Of a stretch of DNA of 64,000 nucleotides, positions 46,926-56,320 are shown piece by piece. The stretch spans positions 73,851,168 to 73,915,167 of the forward strand of contig OX235270.1 of assembly GCA_944472135.2 (NCBI GenBank). Reading direction: 5' to 3'. The position numbers and the translations under genes are program-made. The stretch comes from Trichobilharzia regenti. Lineage: Eukaryota > Platyhelminthes > Trematoda > Strigeidida > Schistosomatidae. Positions within the stretch are counted from its first letter, which is position 1. Every line of letters begins with the position of its first letter. The notes beneath the pieces were generated by a model, which was not told the DNA's origin, did not search any database, and saw nothing but the letters and a program-made list of their open reading frames with translations.

Positions 46926-47945
46926 TTCATTGAAAGAGGCTACTTAAATCAATTGTTACTATAATTTAGTACCTCACTTTTCTTTGCCTAGCTTTTTTTT
47001 ATAATCTACCAAAATTGTCCACTATGTCACATATGTGTGCAGTCCTGTTGCAATAACAGTAAACAAAGGCCAGGCAACAGATCGTTCATTAAGGAAATCA
47101 ACACGTATTTATAGATTTTCCTGTACATCATTATAGATTATTGTTAGCAGATAACACAGTTTTCTGATTGGTTGTTTCTCGCTAAAAGTTAATCTTTCAT
47201 CTCTTTGTGGCTGTTTCTAGAAGTTTAGATCATCCATCTGCTAATTGTATCCGCCTACACAAAGTCTTCTGTGATTGGTTGTTGAGTCAATCTTTGTTCT
47301 TGTTTTCACATGACCAATATTTGGGACATAACCGTTGACGTAAATTACCGTTAACCAATTTGGCTAGCAGACAGCTCTCACCACACCATCAGTGTTCTAT
47401 GGACTTGCCACTATTTTAATAACATTTGCTGCAGTTGTCTATCTGTTTACATTAGAGTTCATGTTCCACAACTCTTGTTTCTACAAGCCTGGAAATCGAA
47501 TCCTGTCACTCAACTTCTCTCTCTCACTAAAAATATTGTTGATCAAGTTATTAGTGCTTTCTAGTTTATGTCGCTTGATCATCCAGAGTATATGCATTTT
47601 CCATATACGCCTTTGCAATAATTTAGATAGTTATAATATCTAGAATTAATTGCTGTCATCATTGTTCATTCTTTTTTTTTTCCCTTCATTGAGATCAAGT
47701 TAAATTGTCGACAGCAATTGGCAAAAACACACCCTCAGTTTCTGCAGTCATACTAATTTTTTTTTTCTATAGGATACATCCACTTAGCAGAATATCACTC
47801 CTGGGGGAGTGGGGTTACAGGTGCTAACATTTTTGCAACACATGCATACTAATTGTAGTGCTGTTTAGTCTTCACTCTTCCAATCAGGATATTTGTGTAT
47901 ACACTATAATCTCTTTTCATAATATATTACTTCTTTTTTGCTTAG

Positions 47946-48124
47946 ACTCATTTTTAACTACACGTTCTCAACTCGATAATGAAGCAACACGTATGATAAA
48001 GACTCAGTTCATGGCTTTATGGGATGGATTGTTAACACAGAATACCAGTCAAATTATAATTGTAGGCGCAACAAATAGACCTGGAGACTTAGATCAAGCA
48101 ATATTACGGCGTTTACCTTATAAG
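47946..48124 (+). CDS. ATAD1: ATAD1/Msp1-type AAA ATPase, exon with sensor 1 and arginine pair
   Basis: Two bases completing the split Asp codon plus 59 codons, between GCTTAG and GTGAGT. It encodes SFLTTRSQLDNEATRMIKTQ, FMALWDGL, then IIIVGATNRPGDLDQAILRR. The Asn in GATNRP is sensor 1. The paired Arg in ILRR is where the family's arginine fingers reach the neighbouring subunit's ATP. A family B SINE begins less than twenty bases past the donor. Confidence 0.92.
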
Positions 48125-48132
48125 GTGAGTGA

Positions 48133-48327
48133 TTTTATTTATTTTTTATTTTATTTTTGATTACAACTTGATTCCACACCGTATTTTTGGTACAAGTGTG
48201 GAATTTTCAGCGTGGATATCGGTAGCCCGAAATTCGCAGGCCGACCATAGATATCCGGTGTGCGTCGGTGTGGGCTCGAACCCCGGACCATGTGCATGGT
48301 CGGCGAGAGTCCGAACCACTGTGTAAT
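48133..48327 (-). mobile_element. Family B SINE next to a splice donor
   Basis: A left TTTATTTT-rich tail, then GATTACAACTTGATTCCACA, TACAAGTGTGGAATTTTCAG and the head GGGCTCGAACCCCGGACCAT at the right. It is antisense to ATAD1, and its tail starts about 8 bases after the exon end. Confidence 0.8.
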
Positions 48328-49009
48328 AATTTATGGATGATTAAAGTCTCTACTATCACCATATTACCTGTAATGATATATATTGGCATTCTGATGAACA
48401 CTTGTTCAGTATTCACTATCAATACAACATTCTAGAACAAACGTTTCGATTGTATGTACATGCATACTAGTAACTAGCTATCTTTTCACCGGAACTCGAA
48501 AAAACTGTCTGTTATTTCGTCACCAACAAAATATACCTGAAATGCGATTGAAGGCTCATTTATCTCGAAAGATCTATATATCCCGTCCAATAAAATAAAC
48601 AGTACGGAAATACAATATTCCACTAGTCTACATAAATAGAAATGACATATCCAGATAAATTCTAGTTACTACATAGATACGAAATGTCTGTGGAAAGTGC
48701 AATCGACTAGTTGATGGCAAATTTATTGACTGTACAGTGTACACTACTGATAGATAGAATTTATCCCAAACTTATGTCACCAATAGTTTTGTAGATAAAA
48801 AAAGTCGTTATCAATATCGAGATAGCTAAAACATTGAGTAGTCAGTTAGAACTAGAACTAAGTTTGTCCTCATTGTGTCTGTAATAGTTCAAACCGTGTA
48901 ACTACTTCGTCTGACGTTGAGACTGAATCGTAGAAACACCTGTTGTCTCTTCAAGCTTTAACTCCGTTATGTCTGATCACCTTTAATATTGATGTTTTTA
49001 TTTTTACAG
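48328..49009 (+). other. ATAD1 intron 4, remainder
   Basis: AT-rich sequence between the SINE and the next acceptor (TTTTTACAG). Nothing recognised. Confidence 0.6.
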
Positions 49010-49215
49010 ATAAAGGTCCCACTTCCTAATACAATGCAAAGAAATCATATTCTCAAAGTACTTCTTAGAGGTGATCAAGTTGCTCGACAACTGTCTGAAG
49101 ATGATTTCAATCAAATTGCTGCCAAAACTGAAGGGCTTTCAGGAAACGATTTATCTGAATTATGTCGTGAAGCAGCTTTTATTTGCTTACGATCCCTTCG
49201 TGAAGGTGATAACGT
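49010..49215 (+). CDS. ATAD1: ATAD1/Msp1-type AAA ATPase, small-domain exon with sensor 2 region
   Basis: Sixty-eight codons plus two bases, between TTTACAG and GTAGGT. It encodes IKVPLPNTMQRNHILKVLLR, then DDFNQIAAKTEGLSGNDLSE and LCREAAFICLRSLREGDN. 'GLSGNDL' with the following 'CREAA' is the helical small domain and sensor 2 region of the AAA module. It joins the next exon through a split Val codon. Confidence 0.92.
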
Positions 49216-49939
49216 GTAGGTTGTCTTCATTCAAATACGTATAATTAATTTTGGAATGTTTATTGTTTAAATGTTTGCTTAAAAAGCTGTTCTCATAAGA
49301 CCCAACTGTTGTCTTTTCTCAGAAGTACATTTTTATTCCCAATTTTCATCCTTGCGAATTTCGTAATTAACAGTTTTGTTCTTAATATAGACTGTAAATT
49401 TTGCCCATAACATAATTGATCACTCTTTTTCAAGCTACATGCTCTAGAAGATATTTATACCTTGAAGTGCTAATTATATTAATAAAAAATTCAGTTTATT
49501 TTTCTTAAGAAAATGCTTCATTACAAAAACAGTTAGGGCGTGTATTCCAACTCCTCCCGACAAGCAATTTTAAGTCCACTTGCAGTTTAAAGGCCATGTA
49601 TCTGGTGAGACATCAGTTCAAAAGCCACAAAAATCCAGTCAAAGAACGCTTAAAAATGATTTTTTTCTATACATGCGATGACTACTTTTGTAGAACCAGA
49701 TACATTGCTCACTTTTGCAGAAATTTAGTCCTTTGTGTTGTCGAATACATTCCAGTGTGATCGCACAAAAGTTTTATAAACACTAAATAGTTCTCTTCTA
49801 ACTTTTTTCTTAAATCGTGTTGAAAACAACTTCAAAAGCAACTAGAATTTGTGCCCCTCTAACGTTAGATGTAATGGCTGTTTGGGTAATATAAAAGGAA
49901 TACCTTCTTTGGAATCAAAAAATTCTCATGCACCATATT

Positions 49940-50128
49940 TTATTTTATTTTTGATTACAGCTTGGTTCCACACAGTATTTATGGTAAAAGTATGCAATTT
50001 TCAGCACGGATATCGGTAGCCCAAATTTTGCAGTCCGACCATAGAAATCAGGTGTGCGTCAGCAGAGGATCGAACTCCGGACCATGTGTATGGTCGGCGA
50101 GAGTCCTAACCATTGTGCCACCGACGCA
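49940..50128 (-). mobile_element. Family B SINE
   Basis: GATTACAGCTTGGTTCCACA left, GGATCGAACTCCGGACCATG head right, ending GTGCCACCGACGC. It abuts a family C fragment. Confidence 0.75.
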
Positions 50129-50129
50129 C

Positions 50130-50275
50130 ACAAAACCAGGGAGTACTGCACAGCTGCTGTTTCATCCTAGTTCGGGAATCATCGTCAGTACGCACCCACT
50201 GGGATTCGAACCCAGGACTTTCCGGTTACAAGGCGAGCTCGTATACGATTCAGCCAATCGGACCTATAAAATGCT
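50130..50275 (-). mobile_element. Family C fragment fused to family B
   Basis: AACCAGGGAGTACTGCACAG, TCATCGTCAGTACGCACCCA, GGGATTCGAACCC, then GGTTACAAGGCGAGCTCGTA. It matches the 29.6-kb subfamily. The outer arm is missing, so it begins exactly where family B ends. A further weak piece lies at 50340-50420. Confidence 0.65.
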
Positions 50276-51169
50276 TTCATTGTGAAGTTTCATAATATAT
50301 CTTTGTATCCCATATAATCTTAAAGTAGTTCATTTGATGCCTGTCTGTATGTCTGTGAACCCATCAAGGATCAAACCCAAGATCTTTAGATTACAAAGTG
50401 AGCTTATTGACTAATCAGCCACTGGACTAATCTCTACACACCATCATACCTCAAATTATCCTAAATTAGTTTATTTTCACGTGTTGCAGTTTCTTTGTGC
50501 TTCTTCTCTCTCCTTTGCTATCTTTGAGTGTGTGCTTTTATGAAGTGCGACATCTTGAAATGATGCACTTTTTTCAGGTAGAACCTCCAGAACTCTGTGA
50601 TGTACTTTTGAATAAAGTTCTTCGTTGATAAATCTGTTCAGTTCATTTAATTTTATGCCCATGCATACGTGTAATTTACGTGGATCTATTATCCTTATTG
50701 TTATTTATCCAATTTTACCGTCAAACCTGTTGTCAGCTATTCACTCACTTTATAATACGCTCTGTTTTCCTGAGATAATCCTATTTGACCCTTAATTAGG
50801 CTTAGATTTTTTCATATGTATATATGACTTATTTTTAAAGCGTAATCACAACCAGTTGTCATCATTACCCCCCAATATCGTTTATGACTGTTCCTCACTT
50901 CGAAGAGAACCCCAAAGATATTTTGACAGGGATGTGAAAATTTTTACAGAATTCAAAATATTTATAGTTTTATCATAAGGAATGTTATGTAGCTTGTTTT
51001 GTGATCTCACAAATCCTAATAGCAAGTACTGTTTCTGAAAGTACATTAAATTTGGTCAAAAGACGAATCAACTCTCACACAAATTTTTCTACAGACAACC
51101 ATTAATTTATAATCATATCAGCCAACTTCATTACATGGCTCAAACTGACAGTCAAAGTCTTTCTGGATT

Positions 51170-51265
51170 TAGACCAGGTTTTAATTTGACCGAAGCTAAC
51201 TCTTCTTTAACCAAATCCTATATCAGCTAACATTGCTCAATGAAGAAGGTGATAGCTTTACATAC
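51170..51265 (-). mobile_element. Old LINE 3'-end trace
   Basis: TATCAGCTAACATTGCTCAA and GAAGAAGGTGATAGCTT resemble the conserved C-terminal coding block and 3' region seen at 7750-7800 and 23150-23210. Strongly eroded. Confidence 0.4.
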
Positions 51266-51814
51266 TTAACACCTACCCTAACCATCTTAGTCAATCAAGC
51301 TTCACGACTTCATCCACTGATTCGCCCTCTTTAAGTAATACTCTACGCCTAGTCTTAATGTTACTCACCATATTATATTACTTGAAACGAGAGGTAGAAC
51401 GCAGACACCTATGATAAAAGAAAGTGAGCCTCGTCAAGTTTTCGGCTTTCAATCCTCACATTTCATAGTTATAAAGAAGAGCTACAAACGTCTATTGATT
51501 TAGGGTCGGATATCGCTTCTAACTGAATGGCGTATTTTCTAAACGATTAGAATTTTCCTATCAATCAAAAGTTTGCCTTTATCAACACTGATTCTCTATG
51601 AATATGAATAAATGAACTTGACTCACAGCTGAAGATACACGTGGATCTGAGTCGTTTGTAATAATATCTTGAATTTCAACCTACTGCAACCTCACAGTAT
51701 GTGTATCTTTTAAATGTGCACACCAATACTTCGCCACAAGTGTAAATTCAAATTGACTATCCAACCGTTTGAATTTTATTATAATAAACCGAGATAATTT
51801 GTGCAATATGAAGA

Positions 51815-51895
51815 CGGCAGAAAACACAACAAAGTGGAGATGTGTTGTTGAAGCCCTATGTTTCACTCGGAATGCAAGGGAATAATAATAATAAT
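51815..51895 (+). mobile_element. RTE 3' terminus
   Basis: CAACAAAGTGGAGATGTGTT, GAAGCCCTATGTTTCACTCG, ending GGGAATAATAATAATAAT. It is the only RTE 3' end here on the plus strand and shows the (AAT)n tail clearly. Confidence 0.7.
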
Positions 51896-52313
51896 TGGTG
51901 CATATATAGCTTTTAGGTATAGAACTATAACACTTGATCAATAAACAAGGGACATGTCAATGAACTACTGAGTCTTTATTTATGAACGCTAGTACTATGC
52001 ACTAGCACGTCCTATCACATGAAAGAAAAGTGGTGATGAGTATGCAGTAATATGTGTTGTAGTCGAGCAATTTAAAGAGATGAATTCGTTACTACAGTTT
52101 ATTAGGTCATAGGTAAAAAATTACACATAAATATCTTAAAATTGAAACAATATATAGAATAATTGTCGGTAGCTATACCATCTACAAAATGGACTTAAAC
52201 TTTCTCTGTCAATATGCAAATTATGCATTAACATAGTTTTATTTGCATTCTGTTTGATTTACATATACGTATATCTCTATATATATATTCAGTTGTCTTT
52301 TTCTTTTATTCAG

Positions 52314-52404
52314 GCAAACAGATTTAATGCTGAAAGTAGACCATTTTATACAAGCTCTACAAAAATACATGCATCATCGAATTAGACCTGAATCTGTGGA
52401 TAGT
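52314..52404 (+). CDS. ATAD1: ATAD1/Msp1-type AAA ATPase, last recognised exon
   Basis: One base completing a Val codon plus 30 codons, between TTATTCAG and GTGAGT. It encodes QTDLMLKVDHFIQALQKYMH and HRIRPESVDS, equivalent to the C-terminal helix of the family ('DL..AI.K...'). If the donor is used, a short terminal exon remains unfound. If not, the frame ends after eight further codons at the TGA at 52426-52428, and the AATAAA at 52796 could serve it. The six exons total 340 codons, close to the roughly 360 residues usual for the family. Confidence 0.85.
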
Positions 52405-52795
52405 GTGAGTTTTTTCTCGTTGAATTGATTGAAGTCGAAGTGATGATAGTTTCACGTTCCATTGTTCAGTTGATTGATATCACTGTATTGATTTGTTGAC
52501 TTACTATTATCACATTATTGTTATTCTTTAATTCGTTTAAATTTTCATTGTTAAAAACGTTTCTGTTGTAAAAGAAAAAAAAGTGTTTTACAACTTTTAT
52601 TTTTCTAATATTTATATATTTTGTAAATATCTTAATTTAGATTAGTCGGATATTTGGTTGGAATTCTTGATTTTTCCTATTTTGGTAAAATGTATTCCTG
52701 TGTATGCTTATTCTAGAGTCATATTTATTGATTCTCTTATTTATTTCACTTTGATATATATCGTTGAAAAAATTAATGACCATGGCCTTTACTCT

Positions 52796-52801
52796 AATAA
52801 A
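52796..52801 (+). promoter_or_regulatory. Candidate ATAD1 polyadenylation signal
   Basis: AATAAA about 370 bases after the alternative TGA stop. It is plausible only if the donor at 52405 is not used. Chance occurrence is likely in such AT-rich DNA. Confidence 0.3.
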
Positions 52802-52854
52802 AATACATGAATAATGACGAATATTTTCTTATTATGTTATAATATCAAATGACC

Positions 52855-52938
52855 AGTGTAGGCTGTTTTCGGTCTCGGTGTTTCGACGGTAGATCTCTCA
52901 TTAACTACGCGTGTGGTTCGATCCCCGGTCGATGCACT
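52855..52938 (+). mobile_element. Left half of a family A SINE split by an LTR element
   Basis: GGTCTCGGTGTTTCGACGGT head and GGTTCGATCCCCGGTCGATG, ending GCACT at the insertion point. The rest of this SINE lies at 55125-55255. Confidence 0.75.
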
Positions 52939-53317
52939 TATTATGTACTCGTCGCCAAATTATTGTTATGTACTGGTTGAGAATTTAATATTCCTGACGC
53001 AAAAAAGACGGAAATCAGAAGACCACTAGGTTTGCGATGATACTTCTATTTTCCAAAACACAAGGAGAATCAAAATGTCACACAGGAGTGTGAGAGCAAA
53101 ATATATATGAATGTCCGAACAAGTGTGGGAGCGAATATTCAAAATGAACAAATCAATAGACAGTCTTAACATGATTGGCTAATTATAATGGAATATCGAT
53201 CCATATATACATAGCAAAATATAACCGACTGTCAAACAAACACACAATTTATATGGATACATGTCACCAAGATCAGACTGTCAAACAGACACACATATTA
53301 TATGGATATATATATCA
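52939..53317 (-). repeat. 3' LTR of the Gypsy-type element
   Basis: The element reads on the minus strand, so this left LTR is its 3' LTR. It aligns throughout with 54797-55124. It also carries a second copy of the GACTGTCAAACA...TATGGATA block (53221-53256 and 53277-53310), making it about 50 bases longer. The polypurine tract lies next to it (minus strand CTCAAAAGGGGAGG, 53318-53331). Confidence 0.85.
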
Positions 53318-53543
53318 CCTCCCCTTTTGAGAAGATTGATGATTAATGGCGTGCTCTCCTGGGGGTTTTCTGGAACCGTTGAGCTTGTTGTTGACGTCTG
53401 TCGCTTCACCTGCCTGTTGGGTTTGCGGCTTCGGCTTCGTCCGGAATTGTCCGACATTTTATGCTTCTTGACTGCATTGCATAGCGAATTTAGTGTGACA
53501 TCAGCCAGATGCAAACGATCGAACCAATCAAGTCCCAAAAGAT

Positions 53544-53816
53544 TTAAACCACTCTTGGTGACGTAACAAATTCCTGTGAATTTGATGTTACGGATGAAAC
53601 AGAACATTTGAGTTCACCAATTAGTTTGAGCCACCCACCACAGGCGCTGAGAAGAGTGATAGGTTCTCTGCCAGTATCATTCCAAAGTTTCTCTGATATA
53701 ACAGTAATATCAGAGGCGGTATCTAGCTGCAGACGTGTATCATGACCATTCATCTGAAGGTCAATATATTTCCGCATAGCTGGTGTTGTGACTTGACGGG
53801 TTGCGCGTAGACTCAA
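53544..53816 (-). pseudogene. Retroviral-type aspartic protease region
   Basis: LQLDTASDITVISEKLW contains the DTA(S) active-site triad of LTR-retrotransposon proteases. The part after it is interrupted, and the frame then shifts into the linker read from 53607 downward. Such proteases mature Gag and Pol in the element's particle. No intact Pol follows, so it is a remnant. Confidence 0.7.
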
Positions 53817-53958
53817 TGACTTTTTGGGGATTTAGGACCAACAGTTTGGCGAGCTTTCGCTGGATTATGATATCTGGTTTTGCGTGGCTGACAAAAACCA
53901 TTTTTATGACCGATGATTTTGCACTTGCTGCAACGATGATTTTTGTATGGACAAGACT

Positions 53959-54711
53959 TTACAAAGTGCCACAATGCCAGCATGGCGATGGTGGGGTCTT
54001 CTTTGCAGTACTTTGTGAAGTTGGACGAGTATGTATAGATTTCCGCGGAACATTAGAAGAAGGTGGGTCAGGAGTGGATGATGACAGATTTTTGCTCTTT
54101 CGTAATGCATGAATATCAGAGCTTCTCGAAGGTGTTGATTCGACCAGGTGTGTGTCTTTCTGCAAATTAATCAGCCGTTGATATTCATCAGCTATGTCAT
54201 GTAATGTTAACTTGGGATTTTGTTCTAGCTGATTGAGCAGTCGAGTTCGGATATCTGTGAAACGAGGAGATTGAAGACTGCATATGAGGATCAAGGCTTT
54301 GAATTGATCATCTGTTAAGGACCTGAGTCGAAATCTCTCACATTCTCGGTTGACTGTGCCAACGTGAGTAAGAAAATCATCATTTTCATTCATTGTCAGC
54401 TTGAGGCAACGATAACGTATGCTGAATAATGAGGAGTGGTCTCCAAAATGTTCACGCAGCAGCTTTATTGTATCATCGAAACACTTGTCACGTGGTTTTT
54501 GGGGTAAAATTAGGTTGCAGTACCTTTCATATTCTGCGGGACCCAATTTACGTAATAACACTCGCACCTTCCAAGCATCGTCTTGTGAGGCGAGATCAAC
54601 TGTGAATAAATCCTCATAACGTTGATACCATGTGTCAAAAGTGACATTCGCATCTGGATTATAATTGAACTGTGAAATACTATTCACAATTCCATCGACA
54701 GATGGTAGCAT
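53959..54711 (-). CDS. Gag-like protein of the Gypsy-type element
   Basis: An open frame of 250 codons starting MLPSVDGIVNSISQF. The capsid-like part includes VTFDTWYQRYEDLF and the block LTLHDIADEYQRLINLQ. A basic Ser/Thr/Pro region follows, then CWHCGTL and a stop. A CCHC zinc knuckle (CSKCKIIGHKNGFC) lies just after the stop in another frame, so an indel has cut the nucleocapsid end. The role would be particle assembly and RNA binding. The long open frame suggests a fairly young insertion. Confidence 0.8.
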   Translation of the reverse strand: MLPSVDGIVNSISQFNYNPDANVTFDTWYQRYEDLFTVDLASQDDAWKVRVLLRKLGPAEYERYCNLILPQKPRDKCFDDTIKLLREHFGDHSSLFSIRYRCLKLTMNENDDFLTHVGTVNRECERFRLRSLTDDQFKALILICSLQSPRFTDIRTRLLNQLEQNPKLTLHDIADEYQRLINLQKDTHLVESTPSRSSDIHALRKSKNLSSSTPDPPSSNVPRKSIHTRPTSQSTAKKTPPSPCWHCGTL

Positions 54712-54727
54712 GGTATGATTCGGATGG

Positions 54728-54796
54728 CTTGAATCGATTCTAGAGTCCTTTAAAGTGATCAGCCCATTGTTTGATTTGTTTTTCCTCTTTGGTAAT
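54728..54796 (-). other. RTE-derived segment in the Gypsy leader
   Basis: TTTAAAGTGATCAGCCCATT and the flanking bases match 12968-13025 inside the RTE reverse transcriptase N-terminal region. The match runs to the LTR boundary. In a normal element this place carries the tRNA primer-binding site. Confidence 0.75.
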
Positions 54797-55124
54797 TGTT
54801 ATGTACTCGTCGCCAAATTATTGTTATGTACTGGTTGAGAATTTAATAGTCCTGACGCAAGAAAGACGGAAATCTGAAGACCACTAGGTTTGCGATGATA
54901 CTTCTATTTTCCAAAACACAAGGAGAATCAAAATGTCACACAGGAGTGTGAGAGCAAAATATATATGAATGTCCGAACAAGTGTGGGAGCGAATATTCAA
55001 AATGAACGAATCAATAGAGTCTTAACATGATTGGCTAATTATAATGGAATATCGATCCATATATACATAACAAAATATAACCGACTGTCAAACAAACACA
55101 CAATTTATATGGATATATATATCA
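54797..55124 (-). repeat. 5' LTR of the Gypsy-type element
   Basis: On the minus strand it starts TGATATATATATCC and ends CATAACA. It is flanked on the plus strand by GCATT, which pairs with GCACT before 52939 as a target-site duplication with one mismatch. Compared with the solo LTR it has 25 extra bases at its downstream end (plus strand 54797-54821). Confidence 0.88.
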
Positions 55125-55255
55125 GCATTCCTAGACCTGGTGTAGAGGGGAGGTTGGCCGTGAGGCTAGCAACCCCACCCCGTAGAAATAAAACCAATGC
55201 TACCGAAACTTCAAAGCTGTAGCTTGACACCCTATATTCCACAAGGAACGTAAAT
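55125..55255 (+). mobile_element. Right half of the split family A SINE
   Basis: GGTTGGCCGTGAGGCTAGCA, GAAACTTCAAAGCTGTAGCT and TTCCACAAGGAACGTAAATG. This is the continuation of 52855-52938 after the LTR element. Confidence 0.75.
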
Positions 55256-55741
55256 GAATAGAAAAATTTTTTTGCTGTTTAACTAATTAGTGCTAGAGAC
55301 TCCCAAACAATATGCTCATGGTTTATAAGCTATTTCACTACAAATGGACAGAGAGCGAGCATCGTTACTTAGTACATGAAGCCTCATTGGTTCAATGATT
55401 TACATAGTTATTTTTATTTATAACTTGTCACTCAGTACCTAATTTTACTTCTAGGCGTATATAGATTCAGTGTAGAAACTTACTCTTACAAATGGTTTTC
55501 AGTAAGCTTAAAATGTTACTTCACATGTCTACTGAGATTCCCTGCAGTACTCATGATATTTTTTACACTCACTTTAATGCTTTAGACACACGAGTTTATA
55601 GCTTCATATAAACTTCACTTTTGTGGATATTAGCAGACAAAAACTGGTTGTTGAAGAAAATGAGTGCGACCACGCAGAAAGTATTTTTAAACTCTTTGTT
55701 GATAAAAATTTCAAAAGTTGACTGTGAAAAGTAACTTACTG

Positions 55742-56320
55742 TTATTATTGTTCCCTTGGGTTCCTAGTGGAACATAGGGTTTCAACTGCACGTCTCCACT
55801 TGCTTCTGTCTTCTGCTCTACTTTTCACTTGCATCCATCTTAGTCCATACTGTTTCAACTCCTCTTCACACGATCTCCTCCATGTCATCCTTGCACTGAC
55901 GTCTCACTCGCCGCTCCCCTTTCGGGTTCCACTCGAGCAATGGCCTGACGCGCGATGTCACCCAGTGGCCTCCTCAGCGAGTGTCCAATCCATCTCCACT
56001 TTCTCCTGCATATTTGTTGGCTGGCGATTGGTTCTTGTTTTGTTTGTTAGTTCCCATAGTTTCTTGTTGGTGATTCTTTCCGGCCTGGCCATCTGATCTT
56101 CAGTACAGATCCAGCGAAGACAGTTGTTGATAAAGGTCTGGTCTGCAACAGGCTGTTGGAAATATTCTTTGTGACCCACCCGCCCGCCAAGTTTCTTATC
56201 CGTATAGAAGAACTGACTGACTTGACGTTTGTATTGAAGATCCGACTGAATTTTGTTGTTGATGCTGAGTGATGAATATTTCCAGATTAGTTTCCAATTG
56301 GTGAATGTGAAAAATAACTT
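55742..56320 (-). mobile_element. RTE 3' fragment
   Basis: TTGGGTTCCTAGTGGAACAT, CACGATCTCCTCCATGTCAT and TCAGTACAGATCCAGCGAAG. Related to 40660-41160 but clearly diverged. Confidence 0.65.

Larger units (their letters stand above)
45685..47945 (+). other. ATAD1 intron 3
   Basis: GT-AG intron. It holds a family A SINE (45941-46168) and the family D compound repeat (46424-46925). 46930-47940 has no recognisable feature. Confidence 0.7.
49216..52313 (+). other. ATAD1 intron 5
   Basis: GT-AG intron of 3.1 kb. It holds a family B SINE joined to a family C piece (49940-50275), old LINE 3' traces (51170-51265) and a small plus-strand RTE 3' end (51815-51895). No gene recognised. Confidence 0.65.
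53318..54796 (-). mobile_element. Internal part of a deleted Gypsy-type LTR retrotransposon
   Basis: In element order (minus strand) it has a short leader, gag (54711-53959), a protease region (53816-53544), a protease-to-RT linker containing LNLLGLDWFDRLHLADV, then an abrupt change to a basic Ser/Thr-rich tail just before the polypurine tract. Reverse transcriptase, RNase H and integrase are absent. A large internal deletion has therefore removed most of pol. Non-autonomous or dead. Confidence 0.85.

Noticed and set aside
50477..50662. 61-codon minus-strand frame with a charged C-terminal part
   Set aside because: No similarity I can name, and it lies inside an ATAD1 intron with no supporting splice or promoter signals.
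53261..54112. Plus-strand frames across the Gypsy element
   Set aside because: They are shadows of the minus-strand gag and protease.
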